Source: Mycobacterium intermedium
GTDB lineage: Bacteria > Actinomycetota > Actinomycetes > Mycobacteriales > Mycobacteriaceae
Direction: 5' to 3'
Assembly (NCBI RefSeq): GCF_002086275.1
Contig: NZ_MVHT01000002.1
Location: 84,188 to 148,187 of the forward strand
DNA: 64,000 nucleotides
The stretch's first letter is position 1, and each line of letters opens with the position of its first letter. This document shows, one piece after another, positions 43,984-53,506 of the stretch. The notes under the pieces were generated by a model that was given only the letters and a program-made list of their open reading frames with translations, was not told the DNA's origin and ran no database searches. Both the position numbers and the translations under genes were made by a program.

Positions 43984-46962
43984 GTGGGAATGCGGCCCAC
44001 CGCAAGGATGCCGAAACTGACTCGTCGCAGCCGGATCCTGATCACCGTCGCGCTGGGTGTGATCGTCCTGCTGCTCGCCGGTCCGCGGCTGATCGACACT
44101 TATGTGGACTGGCTTTGGTTCGGCGAGCTCGGCTATCGGTCGGTGTTCACCACCGTGCTGGTAACTCGCCTGGTGGTGTTTTTCGTGGCAGGCGTGCTCG
44201 TCGGCGGCATCGTGTTCGCCGGGCTCGCGTTGGCCTATCGCACCCGGCCCGTCTTCGTTCCGAGCAACGAAAACGATCCGGTGGCGCGGTATCGCGCCGC
44301 GGTGATGGGACGTCTGCGCCTGGTGGGCATCGGGGTCCCGACGGCCATCGGGTTGCTGGCCGGTGTGGTCGCGCAGAGCTATTGGGTTCGGGTTCAGCTG
44401 TTCCTGCACGGCGGCGACTTCGGTATCAGCGACCCGCAATTCGGCAAGGATCTGGGCTTCTACGCCTTCGAGTTGCCGTTCTACCGGCTGGTGCTCAGCT
44501 ACGTCTTCGTCGCCGTATTCGTGGCGTTCGTGGCGAATCTGGTGTCGCACTACATCTTCGGCGGCATTCGGCTGTCCGGACGCGCCGGTGCGCTGAGCCG
44601 CTCGGCACGTATCCAGCTGGTCACCCTGGCCGGGATCTTGGTGCTGCTCAAAGCCGTTGCCTACTGGCTGGATCGGTACGAACTGCTGTCTCACACCCGC
44701 GGCGGCAAGCCGTTCACCGGCGCCGGGTACACCGACATCAACGCGGTACTGCCGGCCAAGCTGATCCTGATGGCCATCGCGTTGATCTGTGCGGCCGCGG
44801 TGTTCTCCGCGATCACCCTGCGAGACTTGCGGATTCCGGCCATCGGCTTGGTGTTGTTGCTGCTTTCATCGCTGATCGTGGGCGCCGGCTGGCCGCTGAT
44901 CGTCGAGCAGTTCAGCGTGAAACCCAATGCCGCGCAGAAGGAAAGCGAATACATCAGCCGAAGTATCGCCGCGACCAGGCAAGCCTATGGCCTGACACCG
45001 GATGTGGTGACCTACCGCAATTACGTCGGCGACGGGCAGGCCACCGCCCAGCAGGTAGCCTCTGACCGCGCGACCACGTCCAACATCCGCTTGCTCGACC
45101 CCACCATCGTCAGCCCGGCATTCACCCAGTTTCAGCAGGGTAAGAACTTCTACTACTTCCCCGACCAGCTCTCCATCGACCGTTACCTGGACCGCAACGG
45201 CAATCTGCGGGACTACGTGGTGGCCGCCCGTGAGCTCAACCCGGACCGGCTGATCGAAAACCAGCGGGACTGGATCAACCGGCACACCGTGTACACGCAC
45301 GGCAACGGGTTCATCGCCTCGCCGGCCAACACGGTGCGGGGCGTCGCCAATGATCCGAACCAGAACGGCGGCTACCCCGAGTTCCTGGTCAACGTCGTCG
45401 GCGCCAACGGCAACGTCGTGTCCGACGGGCCGGCACAACTGGACCAGCCGCGGATCTACTACGGTCCGGTCATCTCGAACACCACGGCCGACTACGCGAT
45501 CGTCGGAAAGACCGGTGTCGACCGCGAATACGACTACGAGACCAGCACCGAAACCAAGAACTACACCTACACCGGCCTGGGTGGCGTACCGATCGGTGGC
45601 TGGTTCGCCCGCACCGTGTTCGCGGCGAAGTTCGCCGAGCGCAACTTCCTGTTCTCCAACGTCATCGGGTCGAACAGCAAGATCCTGTTCAACCGGGATC
45701 CGGCGCAGCGGGTGGAAGCGGTGGCGCCCTGGCTGACGACCGACACCGCCGTGTACCCCGCGATCGTCAACAAGCGGTTGCTGTGGATCATCGACGGCTA
45801 CACCACGCTGGACAACTATCCGTACTCCGAGCTCACTTCGCTGTCGTCGGCGACGGCTGATTCCAACGAGGTGGCGTTCAACCGGCTGGCCCCGGACAAG
45901 AAGGTGTCCTACATCCGCAACTCGGTGAAGGCCACGGTTGACGCGTACGACGGCACCGTCACGCTGTACCAGCAGGATGAACAAGACCCGGTGCTGAAGG
46001 CCTGGATGAGGGTGTTCCCCGGCACGGTCAAGCCCAAGAGCGACATCACACCCGAGCTGGCGGATCATCTGCGTTACCCCGAGGACCTGTTCAAGGTGCA
46101 ACGCATGCTGCTGGCGAAGTACCACGTGAACGACCCGGTGACGTTCTTCTCGACGTCGGACTTCTGGGACGTGCCGCTGGACCCGAACCCCACCGCCAGC
46201 AGCTATCAGCCGCCGTACTACATCGTCGCGAAAAACATTTACAAGAACGACAACACGGCGTCGTATCAGCTGACCAGCGCGATGAACAGGTTCAAGCGCG
46301 ACTACCTGGCCGCCTACATCAGCGCCAGCTCCGATCCCGCGACCTACGGCAAGATCACCGTCCTGACCATCCCGGGCCAGGTCAATGGGCCCAAATTGGC
46401 GAACAACGCGATCACCACCGATCCGGCGGTGTCTCAGGACCTCGGTGTGATCGGCCGAGACAACCAGAACCGCATCAAGTGGGGCAATCTGCTGACTCTT
46501 CCGGTCGGTCAGGGCGGGCTGCTCTACGTCGAACCCGTCTATGCCTCACCGGGATCCAGCGATGCGGCGTCGTCGTATCCGCGGTTGATTCGCGTGGCGA
46601 TGATGTACAACGACAAGGTCGGCTACGGGCCCACCGTGCGTGATGCGCTCAACACGCTGTTCGGCCCGGGCGCGGGTGATGCAGCGACGGGCATCGTGCC
46701 GAACGAGCCCGGGGCGCCACCGCCGGCGGCCGCTAACCCGCCGCCGGCCAATGTGCCGGGTACCACGCCGCCCACGGCCGTCGTGCCGCCTGCCCCGGAC
46801 GGAGCGACGACGTTGTCGCCGGCCAAAGCTGCTGCGCTGCAAGAGATTCAGTCGGCGATCGGCGCGGCCCGGGACGCGCAGAAGAAAGGCGACTTCGCCG
46901 GCTATGGAGCGGCGCTGCAACGCCTCGACGAAGCGATCAACAAGTTCAACGCCGCTCGATAG
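43984..46962 (+). CDS. UPF0182 large membrane protein (Rv3193c-like)
   Basis: This 992-residue protein has about seven membrane spans in the first 300 residues (starting [20 protein letters not shown]). A long extracytoplasmic region with Tyr/Asn-rich segments follows ([33 protein letters not shown]). It ends in a Pro/Ala-rich linker and a short coiled-coil-like end. The UPF0182 family is universal in actinobacteria but of unknown function. It is the last gene of the conserved M. tuberculosis-like run; synteny breaks after it. Confidence 0.9.
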   Translation: MGMRPTARMPKLTRRSRILITVALGVIVLLLAGPRLIDTYVDWLWFGELGYRSVFTTVLVTRLVVFFVAGVLVGGIVFAGLALAYRTRPVFVPSNENDPVARYRAAVMGRLRLVGIGVPTAIGLLAGVVAQSYWVRVQLFLHGGDFGISDPQFGKDLGFYAFELPFYRLVLSYVFVAVFVAFVANLVSHYIFGGIRLSGRAGALSRSARIQLVTLAGILVLLKAVAYWLDRYELLSHTRGGKPFTGAGYTDINAVLPAKLILMAIALICAAAVFSAITLRDLRIPAIGLVLLLLSSLIVGAGWPLIVEQFSVKPNAAQKESEYISRSIAATRQAYGLTPDVVTYRNYVGDGQATAQQVASDRATTSNIRLLDPTIVSPAFTQFQQGKNFYYFPDQLSIDRYLDRNGNLRDYVVAARELNPDRLIENQRDWINRHTVYTHGNGFIASPANTVRGVANDPNQNGGYPEFLVNVVGANGNVVSDGPAQLDQPRIYYGPVISNTTADYAIVGKTGVDREYDYETSTETKNYTYTGLGGVPIGGWFARTVFAAKFAERNFLFSNVIGSNSKILFNRDPAQRVEAVAPWLTTDTAVYPAIVNKRLLWIIDGYTTLDNYPYSELTSLSSATADSNEVAFNRLAPDKKVSYIRNSVKATVDAYDGTVTLYQQDEQDPVLKAWMRVFPGTVKPKSDITPELADHLRYPEDLFKVQRMLLAKYHVNDPVTFFSTSDFWDVPLDPNPTASSYQPPYYIVAKNIYKNDNTASYQLTSAMNRFKRDYLAAYISASSDPATYGKITVLTIPGQVNGPKLANNAITTDPAVSQDLGVIGRDNQNRIKWGNLLTLPVGQGGLLYVEPVYASPGSSDAASSYPRLIRVAMMYNDKVGYGPTVRDALNTLFGPGAGDAATGIVPNEPGAPPPAAANPPPANVPGTTPPTAVVPPAPDGATTLSPAKAAALQEIQSAIGAARDAQKKGDFAGYGAALQRLDEAINKFNAAR

Positions 46963-47009
46963 CCTCGATAGCGAGGCCTCTTGCACCGCGAGCGCGCGTG
47001 TTTGTACGG

Positions 47010-47048
47010 TGACACGCCGTATAAGCCGGCATTTTGCGCGCCCTCGTC
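47010..47048. repeat. Imperfect inverted repeat at the synteny break
   Basis: GCGTGT (47016-47021 region) and ACACGC flank TTGTACGGTG, and an outer pair of GCGCG-rich arms (CGAGCGCGC... GCGCGCCCTCG) encloses them. It lies between the convergent UPF0182 and LLM-oxidoreductase genes and could be a terminator or a dispersed small repeat. Confidence 0.45.
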
Positions 47049-47055
47049 ATGGCCG

Positions 47056-48069
47056 TCACCGCTGCAGCTGCCGCGCCACCTCGCCGTAGCGTTCGAAGCG
47101 CTCCTGATCGCCGACGGCGTTGTACAGCGCGAGCCGCGTCGCGATGCCCTCGTATTTGTCGGTCAGGGCTTGAGCCAGCCCGTCCCACGTCGATTCCGTG
47201 GCGAGCGTGGCGATGTGCTCGTCGGTGATCTGGGCGGCCATACCCGCGAAGTCCCCAGCCTTCTGCTTCTCCCGAATCCGCGCGGTCGTTCCCTCGAAAC
47301 CGGCTTCGTCCCAGATGAAGGAATAGTTGGGCGTGCTCGAGTAGAAGGCCATGCTGGACCGGACAAGCTGGCGGTCTTTCTCGCGCTCCTCGTCGCTGTC
47401 GCCGACGATCGTCAGCACCGGTACGATCACATCGAGGTCCGACGGGGACCGTCCCGCCTTTTCGGCGCCAGCCGCGATGCTGGGCAGCACGTGGCGGGCG
47501 AGATAGCCGGGTTCGCCGAGCGGGTGGACGTGTACCCCATCGGCGACCTCGCCGGCCATCCGCAGCATCCACGGATTCACCGCTGCCACATCGACTTTGG
47601 GGTCGGGCGCGTCGATGGGGCCCGCACTCCACTGCGGGGTGATGAAGTCCAGGTTGTAGAACTCGCCGTGGTGGTCCAGTTTCCCGGTCCGAAACGCGGC
47701 AAAACACGCCTTCACCGCGCGGACGTAGTCGCGCAGCCTCGGACCGGGCCGCTCAAATTCCACGCCGTAGCGGCGCACCACGTGGGTGCGCACTTGCGTT
47801 CCCAGACCGAGCCGGAACTTTCCGCCCGTCGCCTCCTGCAATTCCCAGGCGGTGGCCGCGGTGACGAAGGGGCTGCGTGGAAATGCCACGGCGACACCGG
47901 TGGACAACTCAAGCCCCGGCGCGGCCTGGGAGGCCACGGCTGCATTGAGGTAGGCGGTGCGGCCGGTCTCGGTGAACAGCATGCCGGAAAAGCCGGCGGC
48001 CTGGGTTTGACGGGCCAGCTCTCCAATCCGGCCCAAGGGCTGCGGGGTCATCATCACGTCAATGTGCAC
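47056..48069 (-). CDS. LLM-class F420-dependent oxidoreductase
   Basis: This 337-residue TIM-barrel protein of the luciferase-like monooxygenase superfamily (TIGR03617-like) has conserved segments SGMLFTETGRTAYLNAAVAS, GLGTQVRTHVVRRYGVEFERP and GEVADGVHVHPLGEPGYL. In mycobacteria most such proteins use coenzyme F420 rather than FMN; the substrate is unknown. GTG 48069 (MHIDVMMTPQPLG) is favoured over an upstream ATG at 48129, which adds a non-family head. It is divergent from the cupin gene. Confidence 0.85.
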   Translation of the reverse strand: MHIDVMMTPQPLGRIGELARQTQAAGFSGMLFTETGRTAYLNAAVASQAAPGLELSTGVAVAFPRSPFVTAATAWELQEATGGKFRLGLGTQVRTHVVRRYGVEFERPGPRLRDYVRAVKACFAAFRTGKLDHHGEFYNLDFITPQWSAGPIDAPDPKVDVAAVNPWMLRMAGEVADGVHVHPLGEPGYLARHVLPSIAAGAEKAGRSPSDLDVIVPVLTIVGDSDEEREKDRQLVRSSMAFYSSTPNYSFIWDEAGFEGTTARIREKQKAGDFAGMAAQITDEHIATLATESTWDGLAQALTDKYEGIATRLALYNAVGDQERFERYGEVARQLQR

Positions 48070-48129
48070 GGCGCAACAGTACGCCCGGCCGGTGAGCGGT
48101 TCGTGCAAGTGGCTGCAGACATAGAACAC

Positions 48130-48144
48130 CTATAATCAATATGG
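48130..48144 (+). promoter_or_regulatory. Cupin promoter: perfect -10 and shared operator-like motif
   Basis: A consensus TATAAT lies at 48131-48136, only 4 bases before ATG 48141 and 7 before GTG 48144. There is no ribosome site, so the mRNA is probably leaderless. The 15 bases CTATAATCAATATGG match CTGTAATGAATATGG at 49364-49378, in front of the neighbouring TetR gene, at 13 positions. Confidence 0.6.
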
Positions 48145-48671
48145 TGACTATCAAAGACCTGAATGCCGGCGCCCTGTTGTCCCACGTGACTACCGCTCCG
48201 CCTGGTCAGAGCCTCGACGTCTTCGGTGCAACGGTCGAATTCCTAAGCCACACCGACGAATTCTGCGTCATGCGCGGGGTGGTGCCGCCAGGGGCCGTGG
48301 TGCCGCTGCACCGGCACGCCGACGCCGAGGACTTCCTCATCCTCTCCGGGCAGCAACAGGTACTTGTCTCCGTCGGCAACCAACTGGCTTGGCGGGATGC
48401 GTCGGCAGGCGATTACGTACGCATACCCGGCAACGTCATGCACGCTCATCGCAACGTCACCGATGAACCGGCCGTCGACCTCATCATCACCACGTCGCGG
48501 CTCGGCAGGTTCTTCGCCGAAATTGGTCGCCCGGTCACGAAGGAGCTGCAGCCGCCGACAGCGGCAGAACTTGCGAAGTTCGTCGAGGCGTCGGCGCGGT
48601 ACGGATATGTGTTGGCGACACCGCAGGAAAACGCGGCCTACGGCATCAACATGCCCGTGTTTTCGGGCTAA
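48141..48671 (+). CDS. Cupin-domain protein
   Basis: This 176-residue protein has one double-stranded beta-helix cupin domain. Metal-binding motif 1 is VPLHRHADAEDFLILSG, and motif 2 is PGNVMHAHRN. The family includes oxygenases, isomerases and storage proteins; activity cannot be assigned. The start is either ATG 48141 or, judged by the -10 box, leaderless GTG 48144. Its TAA shares bases with the TAG of the convergent TetR gene. Confidence 0.82.
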   Translation: MVTIKDLNAGALLSHVTTAPPGQSLDVFGATVEFLSHTDEFCVMRGVVPPGAVVPLHRHADAEDFLILSGQQQVLVSVGNQLAWRDASAGDYVRIPGNVMHAHRNVTDEPAVDLIITTSRLGRFFAEIGRPVTKELQPPTAAELAKFVEASARYGYVLATPQENAAYGINMPVFSG

Positions 48672-49321
48672 CTAAGGTCGGGCCGGATCAACGCCGTGAA
48701 CGTTTGCGCCAGCAGCCATCGCTCGGCGTCATCCCAGGACCAGCCACACTCGGCGACGAGTCGGTGCCAAGCCTCGTGTCCGAAGTAGAACCACAGGATG
48801 TCGGTGGCTTTGGCCTCGGTCACGCCGCGAGGCAGCGCCTTGAGTGTGCGAAGCCTGCGTGCGATCTGGCCCAACGCCTGCCGGTAACCCGCGTCGGACT
48901 GCCGAAGGATATCGGTTGCCGTAGCGTCAACTGCCGCAGCGTATTTCATCACTTCGATGATGTCGTGATAGCGCTCGTTGTCCACCCGAGTCCCATGCGC
49001 GGTGATCTTGAGGACGTCGGCCGCGGACTTGGCCTTGCGCACTGAGGTGAGGGTTTCGGCGACGATGGGGTCTTGCATCGCCTCTTCGATGAGCGTTGCC
49101 AGGATTGCCGTCTTGCCGCCGGTGCTCGTGTAGACCGTGGGTGGCGCCAGGTCTGCCTCGTTCGCGATGTCGGCGACGGTTACCTTGCCGTAGCCGCGCT
49201 CGAGGAACAGTCGCATCGCGGTGTCGAGGATGTTTCTGCGCGTCTCCAGCGCCCCTTTCGTCCGAAGCGCCGACCGGTAGGTTCGGGAGGATTTGACCGG
49301 CTTGGCTTTGGCTGCCGGCAT
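48668..49321 (-). CDS. TetR-family transcriptional regulator
   Basis: This 217-residue regulator has a Lys-rich head and a HTH in ETRRNILDTAMRLFLERGYGKVTVADIANEADLAPPTVYT; the usual YxYF helix reads VYTSTGGKTAIL, slightly degenerate. The C-terminal part (YHDIIEVMKYAAAVDATATD, FGHEAWHRLVAECGWSWDDAERWL) is ligand-binding. GAAGGA precedes ATG 49321. Its promoter region shares a 15-base motif with the cupin promoter, so it likely controls itself and the cupin. Confidence 0.85.
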   Translation of the reverse strand: MPAAKAKPVKSSRTYRSALRTKGALETRRNILDTAMRLFLERGYGKVTVADIANEADLAPPTVYTSTGGKTAILATLIEEAMQDPIVAETLTSVRKAKSAADVLKITAHGTRVDNERYHDIIEVMKYAAAVDATATDILRQSDAGYRQALGQIARRLRTLKALPRGVTEAKATDILWFYFGHEAWHRLVAECGWSWDDAERWLLAQTFTALIRPDLS

Positions 49322-49363
49322 TGGCTTCCTTCGAGGCAGGGGACGCGGTCTTTTAGAGGATAT

Positions 49364-49378
49364 CTGTAATGAATATGG
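49364..49378 (-). promoter_or_regulatory. Operator-like motif upstream of the TetR gene
   Basis: CTGTAATGAATATGG on the plus strand is 13/15 identical to the element overlapping the cupin -10 box at 48130-48144. It lies 43 bases upstream of the TetR start codon. Confidence 0.5.
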
Positions 49379-49381
49379 CAT

Positions 49382-50407
49382 TCAGCTGCGGGACGCGGTG
49401 TGGAATCTGTCCCGGTACGCCTTAGGGGTGATGCCGAGGTGGCTCAGAAACACCCGCCGCAGCGTTTCGGGCGTGCCGAAGCCCGCCAAGCGCGCGGTCT
49501 CGCCCACACTGCGGCCGGCGTCGAGTGCTGCGCGGGCGGCATCGATGCGCACCAACTCCACATAACGGGCCGGCGTGGTGCCGAGCTCGGACTGGAAGAG
49601 CCGCGTCAACTGCCGGGTGCTCAACGAAGCCTGCACCGCAAGCGAATTCACGCTGTGGTTGGCAGCGGGGTTCGCCGAGATAGCATCGGTGGCCTTGCGC
49701 AGCGGAGACTCCGGCGGCGGGTCGGCCTCGACAAGCACCGAGAATTGCGACTGGCCGCCCGCGCGTTTGAGGTAGACGACCAACCAGCGGGCCACGGCGC
49801 GCACCAGGTCGGTGCCGTGATCCGCTTCGACCAGCGCCAGCGCCAGGTCGATGCCGGCCGATATCCCGGCTGAGGTGAAGATGTCGCCGTCGCGGACGAA
49901 AATCGCGTCGGGCTCGACGGTGATCTGAGGGAAAGCCTGAGCGAACAGCCGGACATCGTGCCAGTGCGTGGTCGCGCGCCGGCCGTTGAGCAGACCGGCC
50001 TGCGCAAGGACGAACGAACCGGTGCAGATTGACGCCAGCCGATTGGTCCGGCCCGCGATCGATCTGACCGCCTCGACGAGTGCAGGGTCGATGGGCCGCC
50101 GGGGCAGGTGGTCGCTGCCGGCGACCATGACGGTGTCGGCCGCTTCGATCTCGGAAATGGCGTCGGTCACGCCCAACCGGGTGCCGATCGAAGTGACGAC
50201 GTCGTCGCCGTCAACCGATGCGACCTTCAGGCGGTAGTCGGCGCCGAACCGGTTGGCCTCGGCAAAGACCTCGCCCGCGCCCGCGACGTCCAGCATCGTC
50301 ACGTCGTCGAACACGACGATGACCACCACCCGGGGAGCACCACTGCCGTTGGTTGCAGGCCGCACCCGTCCATTCTGCTGGCTGGTGTCGCTTTTTGTGG
50401 GAATCAC
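49382..50407 (-). CDS. GlxA-type AraC-family regulator with DJ-1/PfpI domain
   Basis: This 341-residue protein has an N-terminal DJ-1/PfpI amidase-like domain (VVVIVVFDDVTMLDVAGAGE; nucleophile-elbow-like ICTGSFVLAQAG) and two AraC HTH motifs at the C-terminus (SVNSLAVQASLSTRQLTRLF and GRSVGETARLAGFGTPETLR, with HLGITPKAYRDRF). Such regulators often control catabolic or nitrogen-stress genes. It is divergent from the HD-domain gene with 68 bases between, so a shared promoter region is likely. Confidence 0.87.
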   Translation of the reverse strand: MIPTKSDTSQQNGRVRPATNGSGAPRVVVIVVFDDVTMLDVAGAGEVFAEANRFGADYRLKVASVDGDDVVTSIGTRLGVTDAISEIEAADTVMVAGSDHLPRRPIDPALVEAVRSIAGRTNRLASICTGSFVLAQAGLLNGRRATTHWHDVRLFAQAFPQITVEPDAIFVRDGDIFTSAGISAGIDLALALVEADHGTDLVRAVARWLVVYLKRAGGQSQFSVLVEADPPPESPLRKATDAISANPAANHSVNSLAVQASLSTRQLTRLFQSELGTTPARYVELVRIDAARAALDAGRSVGETARLAGFGTPETLRRVFLSHLGITPKAYRDRFHTASRS

Positions 50408-50475
50408 GGCGCAAACGCCAAGGCCCGGTGTGGGTGCATCCGCTCACACTGATCACACCAACCAAGGAGGAACCC

Positions 50476-51126
50476 ATGACCACTCAATCGATCGAAACCA
50501 TCGCGGGTATCATCGTCCCGGATACACCGCTGGTACGCGACGTCACCGAATACATCCGCGACGTCGAAGACGATCTGCTTTTCGACCATTCCCGACGGGT
50601 GTTCCTGTTCGGGGCGCTGCACGGTCGCCGGCTGGGTCTGCAGCCCGACCTGGAGTTGCTGTACGTCGGTGCGATGTTTCACGACATTGGGCTGACGCCG
50701 CGCTACCGGGAGTCCATGTTGCGCTTTGAGGTCGACGGCGCCAACGCGGCGCGCGACTTCCTGCTTGAGCGTGGTTACGACCGGGCCGACGCCGAGAAGG
50801 TGTGGCTGGGCATCGCCCTGCACACGACGCCGGGCGTGCCGGAATTCCTGGACCCCGAAATCGCTTTGGTCACAGCCGGTGTCGAGACCGACGTGCTCGG
50901 CATGGGCCGCGAGGACCTGGTGCCCGAGGCGCTGGACGCCGTGACAGCGGCACACCCGCGGCCGGACTTCAAAAATCGCATTATCTCGGCGTTCAACGAG
51001 GGCATGAAGCACCGCCCGGAGAGCACCTTCGGCACCATGAACGACGACGTGCTCGCGCACTTCGACCCGAACTTCAAGCGAGCGAACTTCGTGGACATCA
51101 TCCGCAACAACAGCTGGCCCGAGTAG
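50476..51126 (+). CDS. HD-domain metal-dependent hydrolase
   Basis: This 216-residue protein has the HD signature: FDHSRRVFLFGALHGRRLGL, then FHDIGLTPRY, then HTTPG. The last part has an amphipathic helix with HPRPDFKNRIISAFNEGM. The layout recalls cyanamide-hydratase-like HD enzymes that act on small nitrogen compounds or nucleotides; the substrate is unknown. A perfect AAGGAGG precedes ATG 50476. It is probably co-transcribed with the nitroreductase 15 bases downstream. Confidence 0.82.
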   Translation: MTTQSIETIAGIIVPDTPLVRDVTEYIRDVEDDLLFDHSRRVFLFGALHGRRLGLQPDLELLYVGAMFHDIGLTPRYRESMLRFEVDGANAARDFLLERGYDRADAEKVWLGIALHTTPGVPEFLDPEIALVTAGVETDVLGMGREDLVPEALDAVTAAHPRPDFKNRIISAFNEGMKHRPESTFGTMNDDVLAHFDPNFKRANFVDIIRNNSWPE

Positions 51127-51141
51127 TGGAAGGAGTGACCG

Positions 51142-51846
51142 ATGGACATTTACGAGGCGCTGTACACGACCAGAATGATGCGGCGGTTGCGGCCCGACCC
51201 GATCCCGCTGGACACCCAGGCGCGGATCCTCGATGCCGCCGTTCGTGCGCCGAACGGCGGAAACACCCAACGCTGGCACTTCCTTGCGGTGGACGACCCG
51301 AAACTGAAAGGCCAGTTGGCTCAACTGTTTCGGCAGGCCCGCGCTGTGGAATACGAGAAGTTCAGCTCGGGGATGGGGCCTATGGCCGTGGCGGCACCAG
51401 GCGTGGATCCAACAGCGCACGCCGAGAATATGCGCCGGATCAAGGGTTCGGGAAATTACCTTGCCGACCACTTTGAAGAGATTCCGTTGTTGTTCTTCGT
51501 CTTCGCTATCGACGATCTTGGTGGCGCCAACATCTATCCGGCGATCTGGAGCGCGCTGCTCGCCGCGCGTGCCGAGGGAGTCGGCGGTGTCATGACCATG
51601 GTGCTCCGCAACTGCGAGGACAAGGTGAACGAGTTGCTGGGCGTGCCGGTCGAGGAGGGCTGGAAGATGTCGGCCATGCTGGCCCTCGGCTACCCGCGGG
51701 GTCGGTGGGGTGTCGCCGCCAACCGGCTTCCGGTGCAGGAGGTCTCGTCCCGAAACCACTGGGACGCGCCATTCGGGGTCGAGGTACCGCAGCCGTTGTG
51801 GCCGCCTCAGGATGGAACTGAAACGGTCCTGACGGCCGTCGGATAG
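51142..51846 (+). CDS. Nitroreductase-family flavoprotein
   Basis: This 234-residue FMN-dependent nitroreductase begins MDIYEALYTTRMMRRLRPDP; family hallmarks include the Arg-x-x-Arg pocket, LDAAVRAPNGGNTQRWHFL (FMN contact) and a C-terminal ALGYPRGRWG. It reduces nitro groups, quinones or other acceptors with NAD(P)H. GAAGGAG lies at 51128-51134. It follows the HD protein and is convergent with the aldehyde dehydrogenase. Confidence 0.87.
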   Translation: MDIYEALYTTRMMRRLRPDPIPLDTQARILDAAVRAPNGGNTQRWHFLAVDDPKLKGQLAQLFRQARAVEYEKFSSGMGPMAVAAPGVDPTAHAENMRRIKGSGNYLADHFEEIPLLFFVFAIDDLGGANIYPAIWSALLAARAEGVGGVMTMVLRNCEDKVNELLGVPVEEGWKMSAMLALGYPRGRWGVAANRLPVQEVSSRNHWDAPFGVEVPQPLWPPQDGTETVLTAVG

Positions 51847-51890
51847 CCGTTCGTGCCGAGCTTTTCGGGTCGGCCACGTCGCGGGCGAGT

Positions 51891-53336
51891 TCACCGTGCT
51901 GCAGCGGCGCCGGCGGCGTGGAAGATCGACTTGGTCGTTTGATAGGCGGCCAAACCCTCAGGGCCGAGTTCACGGCCGAAGCCGCTCGCTTTGATGCCGC
52001 CAAAGGGTGCGCCCAAGTCGGGCTGATACATGTTGATGCCGATGGTTCCCGTGTGCACGGCGCGGGCAAGCTGGGTCGCCCGCGCCTCGTCGGATGACCA
52101 CACACTGCCAGCAAGGCCGAACTCTGAGTCGTTGGCGATGTCGATCGCTTCGCGGTCCGATTCGTAGGGGATCACCGTCAGCACAGGTCCGAAGATCTCG
52201 TCACGGGCTATTCGCGCCGAATTGGGCACGTCGGCAAAAACTGTCGGCGCCACATACCAGCCTCGGCGGCAATCTGCCGGTACGCCGCCTCCCGTGACGA
52301 TTCGGGCGCCTTCCGCCTTGCCGATCTCGATGTAGTTCAATACCCGTTCCCGCTGACGCGAACTGACCAGTGGACCGATGTCGACGTTCTCGTCGAGCGG
52401 GTTTCCGACGACCAGATCGTCGGCCATTTCCGTCAGCGCGTCGACGAATTCCCCGTAGCGACTGCGCGGCGCGAGGATCCGCGTACCGGCATAACACAAT
52501 TGGCCGTTGTTACCGAAGGACACCGACCGCAGCCCTTGAATGGTGGGTCCCAATTGGGCGTCGTCCAGGATGATGGCGGCCGATTTCCCGCCCAACTCCA
52601 GGGTTATCGGACGGACAAGTTGCCCGCAGGTCTGCCCGATGAGCCGTCCCGTGTCCGTCGATCCGGTGAAAGCCACTTTGTCGATATCGCGGTGACCTAC
52701 CAAATACGCGCCGGTCTCGCGCCCACCCGGAATTACGTTGAGGACGCCGGGCGGTAGCCCCGCTTCTTCGGCTGCCTCTGCGATCGCCAGCGCGTCCAGC
52801 GCTGTCTCGGGCGCCGGTTTCAAGACCACGGTGCAGCCCGCTGCCAGTGCCGGGGCCAGCTTCATCGCGGCCAGGAGTTGAGGCACATTCCACGGCACGA
52901 TGGCGCCCACCACGCCGATCGGCTCGCGGCGCACCAGGGTGTGCCCGACCAGACTCGGCCTGAATTCCTCGATGTCGAACGTGTCTATCAGTCCTGCGTA
53001 GTAGCGGAATATCACCGCCGGCAGGAAGCCATTCGCTTGCCGAGAGTACGTGATGGGGGCGCCCGTCTCCCGGCTGCACAGCTCACTCGTATGGAGCGCA
53101 AGTGCCTCGAGTGCGTCGGCCAGCGTAAACAGGGCTTTGGCGCGATCGGCGGCCGGAGTCGACCGCCAGTCGGGGAGTGCGCGCCGGGCCGCCGCCACGG
53201 CGTCGTCGATATCGGCGCGGGTAGCGCTCGCTCCTAGTCCCAGGACCTTTTCCGTCGCCGCTTCTATTACCGGCTCGACATTGTCGGCGTCGCGGAATTT
53301 CCCGTCGGCAAACAACTTTCCCTCAACTAAATCCAC
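51891..53336 (-). CDS. NAD(P)-dependent aldehyde dehydrogenase
   Basis: This 481-residue ALDH oxidises aldehydes to acids. Visible are VPWNVPQLLAAMKLAPALA, GSTDTGRLI (cofactor), LELGGKSA with the general-base Glu, NGQLCYAGTRI with the catalytic Cys, and EIFGPVLTVIPY. AAAGGA lies 6 bases before GTG 53336, which gives VDLVEGKLFADG as the start; a GTG at 53357 is the alternative. It is divergent from the AraC regulator of the aromatic-type cluster, with 170 bases between. Confidence 0.9.
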   Translation of the reverse strand: MDLVEGKLFADGKFRDADNVEPVIEAATEKVLGLGASATRADIDDAVAAARRALPDWRSTPAADRAKALFTLADALEALALHTSELCSRETGAPITYSRQANGFLPAVIFRYYAGLIDTFDIEEFRPSLVGHTLVRREPIGVVGAIVPWNVPQLLAAMKLAPALAAGCTVVLKPAPETALDALAIAEAAEEAGLPPGVLNVIPGGRETGAYLVGHRDIDKVAFTGSTDTGRLIGQTCGQLVRPITLELGGKSAAIILDDAQLGPTIQGLRSVSFGNNGQLCYAGTRILAPRSRYGEFVDALTEMADDLVVGNPLDENVDIGPLVSSRQRERVLNYIEIGKAEGARIVTGGGVPADCRRGWYVAPTVFADVPNSARIARDEIFGPVLTVIPYESDREAIDIANDSEFGLAGSVWSSDEARATQLARAVHTGTIGINMYQPDLGAPFGGIKASGFGRELGPEGLAAYQTTKSIFHAAGAAAAR

Positions 53337-53506
53337 TGCGATCCTTTCGTCGGTCACCCTTCTACCGCAGATGCGCCAGCCAACGCGTGTCTGTGTCGTG
53401 TGCCCTGTACACGCAGTGCGCATCAAATTGACGTGTCGCTATTTGAAGGAAATCTGTCTTAATACCCGGACCTTGGCGGATCGTCTCCGACCACACACTG
53501 GCACTT

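Noticed and set aside
44866..46125. 419-codon minus-strand ORF within UPF0182
   Set aside because: His/Arg/Val-rich antisense frame; the plus strand has a complete, conserved protein.
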